64,000 bases of DNA from Balanoglossus misakiensis. Its lineage: Eukaryota; Hemichordata. Under the pieces are notes generated by a model. The model was not told where the DNA came from, did no database searches, and saw only the letters and a program-made list of their open reading frames with translations. The DNA is taken from contig CM082583.2 of the NCBI GenBank assembly GCA_040954595.2, forward strand, positions 4,588,001 through 4,652,000, given 5' to 3'. This document shows positions 37,301-45,277 of the stretch, one piece after another. Positions within the stretch are counted from its first letter, which is position 1, and every line of letters begins with the position of its first letter. The position numbers were made by a program, and so were the translations under genes.

Positions 37301-39765
37301 CCAAGAAATTCACTTAAAGGGACAAAGTCTCTCTCTCTCGCTGCCCTTTTTTCCATTAATTATGTTTGATACAAGACACTGTTTATGTTAATGTACATGT
37401 GGATATATAGTGAATCAATGATCAACCACACAAAACTTCCATCCCGCTTGTATGATATGAGAGTAAAAACTCTGCCCAAAATGAATAAATGGTAAAGAAC
37501 GATTATTCATTTTGGCGAGTTTTTTCACTCTCCTGTCTATAAGAGGGATGGAACGTGTGTGTGGTTGAACGTTCATTCGCTATATATCCACATGTATAAT
37601 AACAAACAGTGTCTTGTATCAAATATTATTAATGGAAAAAAGGGCAGCGAGAGAGAGACTTTGTCCCTTTAATATAATAATTCTGATTTTCTTTTCTTTT
37701 CTCTCCAAAAGTACGTTTGTGAACGCCACTTCCAGAAGATCTCCAATCGGTCACTGTTCACCGGTTTGAAGTCCATCACTCACTTTGGACGTCCCACCTT
37801 CTACACATTCCTGAACTCTCTTCAGCAGGAGCACCCTTCGGTGAGTACTCCTCGCACACTGTCCCCGCATTGTCTCAGACTGATAATGGGCGGGCGGGGT
37901 TTTCTTTGTTTGACGAATCATGATATTAAAGATGGCTTGAGGATAAGGGACAGAGAGCAGCCAGGACAGGTTTGTGCCAGCACATATTGATGCTGAAAAT
38001 GTTGGTGTTATCACAAATGAATGAATAAAACATAAGTATGTCAGTGTGGCCTAGACATGATACAATTCACAGTAAGCTTTGGCACGCCAAAAACGCCAAA
38101 TGGAAACTTAGGGTCTTCTTCACGGAGGAATCAATCAACGAGTATCTGATCGGGCACTGCGATTTAATTTGTCGTTTAATTTAAACAGAAATTCTTGAGA
38201 ACACTGAATGTGTGGGATTCTCAGCCAGTAGCATTTATGTGTCACAGTGCTCCTTAGTACAGCAAAAAATCTACTATTTTGGGGGTTCACCAAAATGTCC
38301 ACAGCTTCACAAACCGACGGAGAAAACCCCAAATTTTTACCCATGTACACAGGGTTGCAGAGAGCTGAGATGTCTGATTCATCTCTACCAGTTGACTGTT
38401 TTTGTCTTCTTTAAATATTGGCCATCCAGACATTGACACGTCCACCATCACCCACAAAACTGCAGTGCCTGTGGCATATTTTCTGCGTATTTCAGTTCGC
38501 TGACATTCTCTCCGCCTAATTAAAAAAAACGACTGTCAGAAGCCCCACAGCAGAAAGGAAGTGCCTGCATTGTCCATTGTCGTCATCATCGGTTGGCCAT
38601 GGGGCACAGAGGAGACAATTTCTACCGCCCATTCAAAAGTCACGACAGGCTTGATTGGCATCGGACACTTCAAGGATCTTCACTTCACTTTATAAATCAC
38701 ATTCAAAGTCTAGATGTGTAAAGTTACTGATAAGAAATACTGAATCGGACTACATGTACATCCAAAATGTGCCACACTGTAAATGTCACCTTTGCACTTC
38801 TTTGTTGGTACATATCAGTATATCTCCAGTCTTATTGCAACAATCATTAAACCCGAAGATTTATGACTGTACATGCTGCTCTCAATAAATTTAAACTCCT
38901 TTATAGATATAATATAATATAACGTAACATGACATTAAAAAAATAAAAATGGAAAAAAATTACAAAAATTGTATACAGTCAATGCCAAAAGACAGTGTGC
39001 TCACTACTGTCCTAACAACAGACAAGATGGCGATGATCATAGCGTTGGAGACCATGAAAAGACAGCATGCCTATTAAGTGAATGCAGTCCACTATTTGGA
39101 TGCGTCGAGCGCAAAATTGCCGAAAATTTGTGGATTGGACGTAATGATTGTGCACGTGAAATTACGCACATGGGCATATAAGACCATCATCAGCCTTGAA
39201 CATCACACACAGCACACAGTGAATGACATAAATTTAAGCAATAAAACACCCCCAGCCATGGTATACCACGAGATTTTGACCAGTTCACGACATATACGCA
39301 CGAGCGATAGCGAGTGCGTATATGGAGTTGAACTGGTCAAAATCGAGTGGTATACCATGGCTGGGGGTGTTTTATTGCTATTATATTATGCCAGTATATT
39401 GAAACTTTGCATAAAACATTTTAAAAAGGCATTTTCTTTGACTATGATATATGACTGTGGTATATGGCTAATATATCACGGTCACGTGTCGTGTCTCGAC
39501 CAATCAAATAGCGTGATTTACACCATCAATATACTGGTATAATATAATTGTTGTTAATTACTGGTTTAGTTCATCTTGATCGTGTAATTGTTCATGAGAC
39601 CCTAAAACATCATGTCCTGCATTTTTTCCCCTTTCGCATTAGGTTTCCAAGATCGGTGTTTTCAGCTGTGGACCACCCACCATGACACGCGGCGTGGAGA
39701 AAGCCTGCGGTCAGCTGAACAAGATCGAAGGTGCTGCCTTCATCCATCACTTCGAAAACTTCTAA
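9709..39765 (+). CDS. duox: Dual oxidase (DUOX), complete, 33 coding exons, 1,654 aa
   Basis: DUOX is a calcium-activated NADPH oxidase that passes electrons from cytosolic NADPH through FAD and two haems to oxygen, releasing hydrogen peroxide outside the cell. Coding exons: 9709-9847, 11264-11359, 12914-13024, 14639-14740, 15741-15902, 16363-16544, 16746-16959, 21853-22019, 22116-22194, 22640-22736, 23568-23694, 24184-24280, 24696-24859, 25710-25891, 26295-26410, 26851-26988, 27955-28071, 28686-28888, 29343-29534, 30137-30362, 30656-30749, 31248-31429, 31790-31907, 32357-32562, 32978-33208, 33628-33721, 34070-34119, 34439-34720, 35193-35422, 36110-36268, 36844-36999, 37712-37840, 39643-39765. 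All introns are GT-AG and phases agree throughout. The protein is about 100 residues longer than human DUOX1/2 because of a Ser/Thr-rich N-terminal linker. The C-terminus HHFENF matches the family. The only real uncertainty is whether both linker exons are always included. Confidence 0.96.
11184..11263 (+). other. Fossil copy of the DUOX start/signal-peptide region upstream of exon 2
   Basis: The intron sequence before exon 2 aligns with the coding start in exon 1. Both have GCCGTC, then a GC-rich stretch, GGACG and TTTTACTTTTGGCGT. At the position of the initiator ATG (context GTCATGCCGGGG) this copy reads GTCGCGCTGGGA, so the start is lost. A new acceptor (CTAATAG before GTGTAG) lies where the hydrophobic core used to be. 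The duplicated signal-peptide segment has therefore become intron. Confidence 0.7.
11264..11359 (+). CDS. duox: DUOX exon 2: duplicated Ser/Thr/Asn-rich linker exon
   Basis: This 96-nt, phase 1-1 exon encodes a low-complexity segment beginning SVVTSQNAN and ending ASQTT. Its start (GTGTAGTTACTTCGCAA) and end (ACGACAA then GTAAGTAA) match those of exons 1 and 3, so it arose by tandem exon duplication. Being symmetric, it can be skipped without breaking the frame. The segment is probably extracellular, O-glycosylatable and flexible; that is inferred from composition. Confidence 0.8.
11667..11757. repeat. Hairpin with a poly-G/poly-C stem in DUOX intron 2
   Basis: TAGCTGTGGTACGCA near 11667 pairs with TGCGTACCACAGCTA near 11757. 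Between them a G-run, CTGATCAG and a long C-run also pair. The result is an almost continuous foldback of about 90 bases. The C-run length may be unreliable in the assembly. Confidence 0.75.
11966..12030 (+). pseudogene. Possible decayed linker exon in DUOX intron 2
   Basis: After an acceptor-like ATCTCAG at 11959-11965, the phase-1 reading gives a Ser/Thr-rich peptide ([13 protein letters not shown]) like the other linker exons. It runs into a stop shortly afterwards with no usable donor seen. It may be a dead copy of the duplicated exon or a chance low-complexity reading. Confidence 0.3.
12237..12380. repeat. (TGTA)n/(CTGT)n microsatellite with an inverted copy
   Basis: A run of TATG and CTGT units ends in GTCTGTTGGTATGTATTCT near 12291-12311. 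After a spacer of about 35 bases the exact reverse complement AGAATACATACCAACAGAC occurs, followed by more CAGA units. The two microsatellites form a stem, so this is a foldback rather than two independent runs. Confidence 0.8.
12914..13024 (+). CDS. duox: DUOX exon 3: duplicated Ser/Thr-rich linker exon
   Basis: This 111-nt, phase 1-1 exon encodes [13 protein letters not shown] followed by further Thr/Ser/Gln-rich sequence ending TEQRT. The acceptor is TTTTGTAG and the donor ACAA then GTAAGT. Its first bases (GTGTAGTGAGTACGCAA) and the start of its intron (GTAAGTAATTAGGCAAAA) match exons 1 and 2. With exons 1 and 2 it forms a linker of roughly 90 residues between the signal peptide and the peroxidase domain. 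Human DUOX proteins lack a linker of this length. Confidence 0.85.
13673..13766. repeat. Small foldback element ending TTAACCCTT / GGTGAAAGGGTTTAA, copy 1
   Basis: A segment of about 93 bases has near-complementary ends (TTAACCCTTCCACC and GGTGGTGAAAGGGTTTAA). It shares internal sequence (TAGAGGTCCA, GTTTGGACTGAACCATG) with a second copy at 21466-21552. Its size and ends suit a very small non-autonomous element. Confidence 0.6.
14639..26410 (+). CDS. duox: DUOX exons 4-15: peroxidase-homology domain
   Basis: These twelve exons encode residues 116 to about 678, the extracellular domain related to animal haem peroxidases. It opens with [14 protein letters not shown], a hallmark of DUOX. Landmarks are [21 protein letters not shown] at 203-223, [20 protein letters not shown] at 341-360, [13 protein letters not shown] at 436-448, and [14 protein letters not shown] at 542-555. 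At the place where myeloperoxidase has its distal histidine (DHDLD) this protein has glutamates, so that residue is lost. The catalytic arginine (Arg357) and the proximal haem histidine (His440, in the RxGHT motif) are present, whereas human DUOX1 has lost the histidine. Intron 7 (16960-21852) is the longest here and holds only repeats. Confidence 0.95.
17191..17396. repeat. 210-bp TIR repeat (CTGTAAAAC family), copy 1
   Basis: The element begins CTGTAAAACGGGTTATTTTC and ends with an imperfect reverse complement, TAATCTGTTTTTCAG. The interior holds GCAAGAGCCAAAA, GATAACGATGCA and TTGATATCGCGAAAATTTCC, which recur in the other copies. It is a miniature inverted-repeat transposable element (MITE)-like unit with no coding capacity. 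Confidence 0.85.
21466..21552. repeat. Small foldback element ending TTTCACC / GGTGAAAGGGTTAA, copy 2
   Basis: Second copy of the element at 13673-13766, sharing TAGAGGTCCA and GTTGGACCAAACCATG. Its right end merges with the start of the next repeat at 21551, so one element probably inserted at the edge of the other. Confidence 0.6.
21551..21743. repeat. TIR repeat TTAAAGGTATACNGTCACCT, copy 1
   Basis: The ends TTAAAGGTATACAGTCACCT and AGGTGACCGTATACCTTTAA are inverted repeats. Shared interior landmarks are GCCACCCACTGAAAATC and TTGCCATGGTAAC. It lies in DUOX intron 7, 109 bases before exon 8. The related copies are at 27349-27520 and 56439-56620. Confidence 0.85.
26588..26680. repeat. Partial copy of the GGGACAAAGT foldback family
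   Basis: TTTAAAGGGACAAAGTTTTTCTC and the following GCTGCCC, ATTAATTATGCTTGATACA match the left arm of the full element at 37314-37672. Only the left part is recognisable. Confidence 0.7.
26851..29534 (+). CDS. duox: DUOX exons 16-19: first membrane segment and cytosolic linker
   Basis: These exons encode residues 679-895. Exon 16 (26851-26988) carries Cys residues at the end of the ectodomain and the start of the first membrane helix, which runs [15 protein letters not shown] into exon 17 ([11 protein letters not shown]), about residues 709-735. It is followed by a strongly basic stretch ([19 protein letters not shown]), the usual inside-positive signal. Exons 18 and 19 encode a domain resembling the pleckstrin-homology-like region of vertebrate DUOX ([19 protein letters not shown]) and then a helical segment ending [12 protein letters not shown], leading into the EF-hand region. 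Introns 16, 18 and 19 carry several dispersed repeats. Confidence 0.93.
27349..27520. repeat. TIR repeat TTAAAGGTATACGGTCACCT, copy 2 (right end lost)
   Basis: The left end matches copies at 21551 and 56439 closely (TTAAAGGTATACGGTCACCT, TTACCATGGCAAATTGAGATC, CAGTGGGTGGCAC). The right terminal repeat is replaced by GGAGGTGTGGTCTACTCAAA, where a second repeat family begins. In DUOX intron 16. Confidence 0.75.
27512..27830. repeat. AT-rich dispersed repeat with GCTGAGTCAGC palindrome, copy 1
   Basis: The block shares a series of landmarks with 49754-50134 (opposite orientation) and 57530-57860: a GTCTACTC-like end, AATATTGTCATTTTC, CAGGGTGTT, GCTGAGTCAGCAC, a CTCCTAATGCTA segment and TTTGATAGAGCTCT-like sequence. 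It abuts the truncated TIR repeat at 27349-27520 in DUOX intron 16. Confidence 0.65.
28344..28551. repeat. 210-bp TIR repeat (CTGTAAAAC family), copy 2
   Basis: The ends CTGTAAAACACTTAATTTTCGCGAG and its reverse-complement counterpart ending AAGTGTTTTACAG are well paired. The CACTT variant replaces the usual CGGGT at both ends, so the two termini changed together or the copy derives from a distinct subfamily. DUOX intron 17. Confidence 0.88.
29038..29215. repeat. 210-bp TIR repeat (CTGTAAAAC family), copy 3, degraded
   Basis: The left end is eroded (CTGTAAAATG then a T-run), but GGCGAGCAATAG, GTTGCCTCTTGTGATATCACG and the right end CCTGTTTTACAG are recognisable. DUOX intron 18. Confidence 0.8.
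29983..30077 (-). repeat. Inverted fragment of the ACTAGCCCACTAGTCG repeat
   Basis: In reverse complement, the sequence reads ACTAGCCCACTAGTCGTTTGGTGATTTT and then CTCAATACTTTTCGTG. This matches the start of the paired repeats at 43667 and 44264. DUOX intron 19, only 60 bases before exon 20. Confidence 0.75.
30137..31429 (+). CDS. duox: DUOX exons 20-22: EF-hand calcium-sensing region
   Basis: These exons encode residues 896-1062. The first EF-hand loop, [12 protein letters not shown] at 949-960, has acidic or polar ligands at all canonical positions. The second, [12 protein letters not shown] at 985-996, has Asn at position 1 and Asp at position 12, so it should bind calcium less tightly or differently. 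Exon 22 continues with a helical region including [11 protein letters not shown], which looks like a degenerate third hand. Calcium binding here is what activates DUOX. Exon boundaries are 30137-30362, 30656-30749 and 31248-31429, with a phase-2 split Lys codon between exons 21 and 22. Confidence 0.94.
30422..30480. repeat. Possible third copy of the AACCCTTT small foldback family
   Basis: AACCCTTTGATCACCGTGGTTTGGTACAAATCCATTG resembles the reverse complement of the interior of the 13673 and 21466 elements (GGTTTGGACTGAACCATGG). It runs into a G-run. The assignment is tentative. DUOX intron 20. Confidence 0.4.
31790..34720 (+). CDS. duox: DUOX exons 23-28: NOX transmembrane core with haem-ligand histidines
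   Basis: These exons encode residues 1063-1389, beginning with a basic cytosolic stretch and then the membrane helices of the NOX family. Four histidines match the two haem-ligand pairs of NOX2: His1236 and His1250 ([16 protein letters not shown], 14 apart) and His1329 and His1342 ([16 protein letters not shown], 13 apart). The spacings are exactly those of NOX2. Exons: 31790-31907, 32357-32562, 32978-33208, 33628-33721, 34070-34119 and 34439-34720. Exon 27 is only 50 nt and encodes [17 protein letters not shown]. Confidence 0.95.
32214..32236. repeat. (AAAT)n microsatellite
   Basis: About five AAAT units in DUOX intron 23. Confidence 0.85.
33248..33453. repeat. 210-bp TIR repeat (CTGTAAAAC family), copy 4
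   Basis: Well-preserved ends, CTGTAAAACGGGTTATTTTT and AATAACCCGTTTTACAG, flanked by TA on each side. It starts only 39 bases after DUOX exon 25, close to the splice donor. Confidence 0.92.
34280..34351. repeat. (GT)n followed by (TATG)n microsatellite
   Basis: A GT run then about 13 TATG units in DUOX intron 27, 90 bases before exon 28. It creates open frames of repeated Met-Tyr-Val-Cys that are artefacts. Confidence 0.95.
35193..39765 (+). CDS. duox: DUOX exons 29-33: FAD- and NADPH-binding dehydrogenase domain and C-terminus
   Basis: These exons encode residues 1390-1654 on the cytosolic side. The FAD-binding motif is HPFTLTSAP at 1423-1431. The NADPH pyrophosphate loop is [11 protein letters not shown] at 1490-1500. 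The nicotinamide-side motif CGPPTM starts at Cys1623, and the chain ends [18 protein letters not shown] in exon 31 is another conserved NOX segment. Exons: 35193-35422, 36110-36268, 36844-36999, 37712-37840 and 39643-39765, all joined in phase 0. The stop TAA is at 39763-39765. Introns 29-32 are unusually rich in dispersed repeats and foldbacks. Confidence 0.96.
35504..35712. repeat. 210-bp TIR repeat (CTGTAAAAC family), copy 5
   Basis: Ends CTGTAAAACGGGTTATTTTC and GAAAATAACCCGTTTTACA. Interior landmarks GCAAGAGCCAAAA and GTTGCCTCTT are present. DUOX intron 29. Confidence 0.92.
36630..36808. repeat. 210-bp TIR repeat (CTGTAAAAC family), copy 6, shortened
   Basis: The left end is diverged (TTGTAAAATGGGAAATTTTC) and part of the right arm is deleted (CGAAAATTTCCTGTGTTACAG). 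The GATAGCGATGCAGTGAAATACGAG interior identifies it. It ends 35 bases before DUOX exon 31. Confidence 0.82.
37314..37672. repeat. Full-length 359-bp foldback element (GGGACAAAGT family)
   Basis: The two halves are near reverse complements of each other. It begins TTAAAGGGACAAAGTCTCTC and ends GAGACTTTGTCCCTTTAA. GTTTGATACAAGACACTG, GGATATATAGTGAATCAA, GATCAACCACAC and CCCAAAATGAATAAATGGTA each reappear inverted in the right half. No coding capacity. It ends 39 bases before DUOX exon 32. Partial copies lie at 26588, 40505 and 63897. Confidence 0.92.
39237..39380. repeat. Near-perfect long hairpin in the last DUOX intron
   Basis: The arms are about 50 bases each, 39237-39286 and 39331-39380. 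They begin AGCAATAAAACACCCCCAGC and end GCTGGGGGTGTTTTATTGCT. The arms differ at only about one position. The loop is itself palindromic (CATATACGCAC and GTGCGTATATG). There is no similar sequence elsewhere in the window. Confidence 0.93.
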
Positions 39766-42500
39766 AAAAATAAAAATAGAGAGAAAACGTTATTGTCCAA
39801 CGTTTTTTGTACTACAAAATGTAGTTTTGAGTGTACCTTTATACCGAATTTCATCTTTCTATTATAGTGTGTCTGCATTCCACATTCAGTTACACTGCTT
39901 TGTGTCTTGCGTAATATCTGGGTTTAAACTGATCACTTCTTTGTAATTTTGATTATTGTTTTGATCAGACAAAGTGGTTTGCAAAAATCTGACAATCATG
40001 CAAGTGTTCATAAGACTTTAGTTCAAGGAACATTTTAGCTGTATGTACCGGTAGTGCAACCGTTTGAAGTTATCATTTATGATTTCGACATTTGCAAGAG
40101 CTGTAGTTCAGTGAATTTAACGTTCACTTTGTTCTGGTAAGAAATACGTGTGTATTGAATATTACCTTAGTCGGCATCTTGTTTTTGAAATTTTAATGCA
40201 AAAAATTAAATTTTAATGCAAAAATTCACTCTTTATCACAGAAAATGTAACTGTTTACTGAAATTGTAATCTTAGGAATACTAGCAGCTGAAGCATTCAT
40301 TTGTAGTTTCTGGTAGCATGAAATGAATCTATAGGGTTAGCTCCACCACTTTTCTGACATAGTATTTTCTTTGTTACTGAGATGTTAAAAATATTATAAA
40401 AACTAAGAGTTTTTACAACAGAAATTATCGCAGCTTAGTGTTCGAAAATGAGAGTGTTTAAATTGTAGTTACGCTCAGATATATTTATCAACGATTGCAA
40501 GCCATGCAAAAACTCACCAAATTGAATAATCAGTCTCTACCATTTATTCATTTTGAGCAAGTTTTTACCCTCGTATCCTAGAAATGGGATGGAAGTGGTG
40601 TGTGGTTGAAGGTTCAATCACTACATACACATGTACATTAACATAAACGGTGTCTTGTATCAAACATAATTAATGGAAAAAGGGGCAGCGAGAGAGAGAG
40701 ACTTTGTCCCTTTAACCTAGTGTGAAAGAACCCAGTTTCTGTACATGTAATCCAAGAAGTGTATAAATGTAACTGTAAGTGACCCTTTGCATAGAAATTT
40801 TATTAAGAACAGTCCATTTAGAGGTAAAGTTCCACATTTTATTTCAATCACGTTAAAGGGGAACGGTCGTCGCGCCGCGTTTGTTTGTTGATAAACATTA
40901 CAATTCATCCACAAATCCCTCCAATTAGATAATTCTTAGAATGAACGAAGTAGCCCACCGTAACGTAGACTGGGCATGACAGCAACTGAAGATCCTAGTA
41001 GGTCGTGGCGACTGCAGTGGGGTTTGTGCTGGTATGGGAGGACATTTTCTCATCAGGGGGGGGGGGGGGGACACCCACGCGGCGCGATGACTGCTTCCCT
41101 TTAAGCTTTATTCCCTGCTGATAGTTATGCAAGATAGTTGATTAGCCAGACTGGTAGATGTGATGAGTTTCCGTTGCGATGTTGGAGAATATGTTTTGTC
41201 TGCAGCTCACTACATGTTGGTGTACTGTTAGAGTTTCCTGAATACACCAGAGTCGCACCTTGTCATTGTTCAAATCAGAAAGTGATCGCACCGTTAATGC
41301 TGAACTTTTCAGCCGTGCTGAAATTACATACCAAACCGATTTTAGAATACTAGTATATTTTGATAGTTGATAGTGTGTACACAAATGTAGTATGTGAGAA
41401 AGCTGACATGTCACAAGTTATACTGGCTTAGTAAGCAAGTTTCATAATATTTTTGAAAGTCTTGTTTAACAAAATGTATTATGAACTTGATTTGGAAAGA
41501 CATTTGATTTACTTTGTTTTACTGTTAAGTTTTACGTCTCATGGAGATGTCAAAATGTTTTGCGACATTTGATTTGTCTACAGTGATGTACATGCATAAT
41601 TTTTTTTGCTGCTTTTTGTACTTTGTGCAGATCGGCACATCAACTTTCAAGAGGAAATATCCAGAAATACATGTATCCAGTCTTAATTTTGTAGTGCTCC
41701 AACCAAATGTTTCAGAGATTATCCATTCTCCGCTCACAGATTTCCAAATTCTTGTGCGCTGAAACTCTGATTGTAAGCCATAGAAGTTGTTAGTAATTTT
41801 GATAAAATAGGAGAAGTCCTAAATAATACGAGTTCTAGTCGATTCGAAGAGTGTGTTTTTTTTTCAACAAAATGAAGCATGTATGTTTACAAATTTCAGT
41901 TACCTTAGAGTCCAGTTGCTCACAAAATGAATTATTGCTTTGCATAAAAATGAACTGGGTTTTCCTGAGACCATTGAAAGATGTTTTGTTTTGAAATTGA
42001 AAACCTAAGGTATCTATTCTGTTGAAAGGACTGCAGTGGCTTTAATAGATTTTGAAAATTTAGTAATATAATTTTTTATCTCAATCTACGGTGGTTTCCT
42101 GGCCCCTCCCTGTATGTACCTGACATTGTGACTGTAATAATTCCAGTTGTTGGTGATAACAGTTTGTAAACAGACAGTGTTGACATTTCAAATACTGAAT
42201 ATTTCAATGTGATTCAGGAATTGGAGGGGAAACTTTAGTTTATACATGTAAACAGGATAAAAATGAAGGGGGGGGGATCGAAAGTTGAAGCTTTTATCCA
42301 AATAAATGTGAAATTGTAAACACTGTCCCCAACTGGTAAATTTACAATTTAGGGTTCAAATTACCCTTCAGTAGTATCGCCATTTTTTTATTTGTCATAA
42401 TTTTTTATGCGTTTTGTGTTGTAACAAACTGATATTCTGAAGTTGAAAGTACTTGCACTTCCTCAAGTGGCAATAAATTTCACGGAACTAATTGAGTGGT
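39766..42500 (+). other. duox: Probable DUOX 3' UTR
   Basis: After the DUOX stop the sequence is AT-rich with no gene. An AATAAA at 39769-39774 is too close to the stop to be the usual signal. AATAAA at 42472-42477, followed by a GT-rich stretch (TTGAGTGGTTGTAATAATTGTT), is a reasonable distal site, giving a 3' UTR of about 2.7 kb. Transcript data would be needed to place the real end. It includes a partial repeat at 40505-40715 and a G-run at 41057. Confidence 0.35.
40505..40715. repeat. Partial copy of the GGGACAAAGT foldback family (right half)
   Basis: Matches the right half of the 37314-37672 element: TTATTCATTTTGAGCAAG, GGGATGGAAG, GTGTGTGGTTGAAGGTTCA, GTGTCTTGTATCAAACAT and the end GAGACTTTGTCCCTTTAA. 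The left half is almost absent. Confidence 0.85.
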
Positions 42501-43666
42501 TGTAATAATTGTTCGATAAATGCCGTCATGCCCACGCGCGCGCATACACATGTGCGCGCACACGTAGCTTGTCCTGTTTTCTGGACACGGTGTCAGACAG
42601 TTTCATACTAGCTCCTTGTAAACAGAAAATATGTTGATGAAAATGAAATGGCTTCTGTTGTGTGAAGACGCAATTGAAGCCCTAACGTGCTCTAAGACAC
42701 CTCTCTGTCAACAAGCGCAAAAAGGGCCCGTGACTCCTAAAAAGTTAACAGTGTAATGCTTGTGCATAAATGTATACGTAATGTATACTAGCCTCCGAAA
42801 ACGGACTAGCGATTACTAGTACCTGACGAACTGCTCGAACAAGAACGTTCACTCATTCACACAAGCGCAAAAAGGGCCCATGAAGTAAACAGTGTAATGC
42901 TTGTGCATAAATGAGATGGACCAAACTAAGTTTGAAAGTAAAATCATGAAAATAATGACAGCTCATGCGGCTGTTATTGTACTTTAATTTTGCAGTTGGA
43001 CGTTAGGTTGATAAGTTACTGTGCCGCGTTACACAATTGGACAACTTCAGGGTTTCTGGTGACGTCTGTCCGTAGTCTTGTCACCATAGGCCCTGGAAAA
43101 GTTTGGGTTTCAGTTGGCACGACGTCAACGATGCAATAAATGACCACAACCAATCCCATTCGTCCCCGTCCAGTCTTTGCAATGTCCATAAAGAATATTG
43201 GCGTCTTTTAAAAAGAAATCTAGTCAATTCCGTCGCCCACAGATTCTAGTAACCGTGGTGTACATCAAAAACTGCACGCGCAGCCTTGGCACGGACCTCC
43301 GCAGGTAAGAAATGATGTCAGATGCAAGTTTTATAATTACGAGCATTTTGCTCCAATATATGGTAAAATACTTGCGCAGTTTCCGTACAATAAATTATTA
43401 TGTGTAATACCACTTGATTGGATGAATATTGCACAGAATTCACACTCATCAAAATTATTGGTGTGTAGGCCCAATTTTCGAAATCCCAATAGTTTGTCCG
43501 GTTTAAAAAATCAGTAAAGAGATGTAAACTTTTTTTCTGAATTTCGAAACACCAGAGGAGCTTTCTTCACCCATAATTATAGTTACGTTACTGGTACGAT
43601 GTTTTTGACGAGGTGTTTTCTTTGATTCACGAATGGCGAATACTTGATTCCCGATCCCCAATATTA

Positions 43667-43889
43667 GACTAGCCCACTAGTCGCTTGGTGATTTTCAATT
43701 CTCAATACTTTTTGTGTTTTCGGTGGGTTTTTTGTCTTAATGAATAATTTCAATACTTTTTGCGTGCATGCTTGCCTTGGGCGTGTTTTTGGTAGTGAGG
43801 CGAGTTTCGAATTTGGGACTGAGCTTGTGATTTCGGGTAGCGTTGCGCTCTCCCTAAACATAATGAAGCCCATAGACTTGGGCAAGACC
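43667..43889 (+). repeat. ACTAGCCCACTAGTCG repeat, copy 1
   Basis: A block of about 220 bases beginning AGACTAGCCCACTAGTCGCTTGGTGATTTT, closely repeated at 44264. It includes CAATACTTTTTGTGTTTTCGG, GCGTGCATGCTTGCC, GTAGTGAGGCGAGTTTCGAA and CATAGACTTGG. A reversed fragment lies in DUOX intron 19. Confidence 0.85.
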
Positions 43890-44263
43890 ACCCCATGTAC
43901 TTTTTTTTGTAAATAAGTTGTAGAGGATTATTGCCGTCTCTTCTGGGATTGCATTTTCACAAGTCGTTTTTGGATTTCAGTCAAAGAGTGGTTTCATAGT
44001 GTCACACAAAATACACTAAGGTTTAAGTCCAAAGTATTGTATCCTTGGTAATGCTGAGGAGGGGGTTAGCCTTCCTGCAAACCTTACTTTTCTGATTGGG
44101 CGTTTTTTTATTTTAGATGTACCGAATATTCTATATTGAGGTAATTCTAATAGGTGTGTATGGAACTGTTGAAATAATTATCATGACCATTAAATCGTCG
44201 CGTAATTTGAGTTCACGTCAATAAGTTGTGAATTCTTTATCTTGGTCGTACATGTATTTAGGT

Positions 44264-44483
44264 AGACTAGCCCACTAGTCGCTTGGTGATTTTTAAATCT
44301 CAATACTTTTTGTGTTTTCGGTGGTTTTTTTGTCTTAATAAATAATTTCAACACTTTTTGCGTGCATGCTTGCCTTTAGCGTGTTTTTGGTAGTGAGGCG
44401 AGTTTCGAATTTGCGACTGAGCTTGTGGTTTCGGGTAGCGTCGACACGTTCCCTACACAGCCCATAGACTTGGAGCAAGTCTA
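44264..44483 (+). repeat. ACTAGCCCACTAGTCG repeat, copy 2
   Basis: Same order of landmarks as copy 1, 597 bases downstream in the same direction, with a short deletion near the right end before CATAGACTTGG. Confidence 0.85.
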
Positions 44484-45243
44484 GTATTTAGGTAGTATAT
44501 ATTAGCTAGTATACGCGCCTCGGACACAGATTTTCAGATAATGGTACTCCTGCAAACCATTCAATTTTGTGCTACACTGTACATTAAAGCGTGTGTGGAG
44601 TCTTTTTTTACAACAAGGAAGAAAAAACTGATTGTTCACAGCCTTGTTTTCATGCAAATCACTTCTTGAGATTTGTGGACATTTTGAATTTCAAATTTGG
44701 GACAATTCGAGACATTTTGCTCTCTCATGTGAACAATTTGCACGGTGCCCCCCCCCCTAAACTTGTATTCTTAATTTGGATAGAGAATAATCTAAAGTTG
44801 CCTTGAGTAAAATATGAGAAAAATGTTGAGACATCGATTTTCGAGGCGCATTCTACCTTGTTTTATGTTTTCTCCGCGTTTGATTTCCGTCTTAGGAGAC
44901 TCGTTGCTATGGACTTTACAGAAAGAATTTCCCCCAGTCTCCAAATGGTTTCGTTGGACCCATGCAGAATACATTGAATCTTATACATTGTACAGTCCTG
45001 CTACCTCATCCCCATAAGGCATAAAGGCGTTTTCGTAAAGACTGATGGACGAACTCACACAAAAATCAAGAATTGTCTCCATAGCAACGTGGAATTATCT
45101 GTTCCGCAAGTAATTGCGACCTCTGTCTTCGAATTTTATAGACCAGGAACAAGGGATGATCAGAATAAAGCTTTGTTTTATCTCACAGCCTGGATATTTA
45201 TTTTTGGGACATTTCCAAATGATGGCCACTTTTCGAAGTCACA

Positions 45244-45277
<34 letters not shown>
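45244..45277. repeat. (CTGT)n microsatellite
   Basis: About eight CTGT units, about 95 bases before the zinc-finger start codon. Confidence 0.95.

Noticed and set aside
39769-39774. AATAAA three bases after the DUOX stop as the polyadenylation signal
   Set aside because: It would leave almost no 3' UTR; a distal signal at 42472 with GT-rich sequence after it is more plausible.
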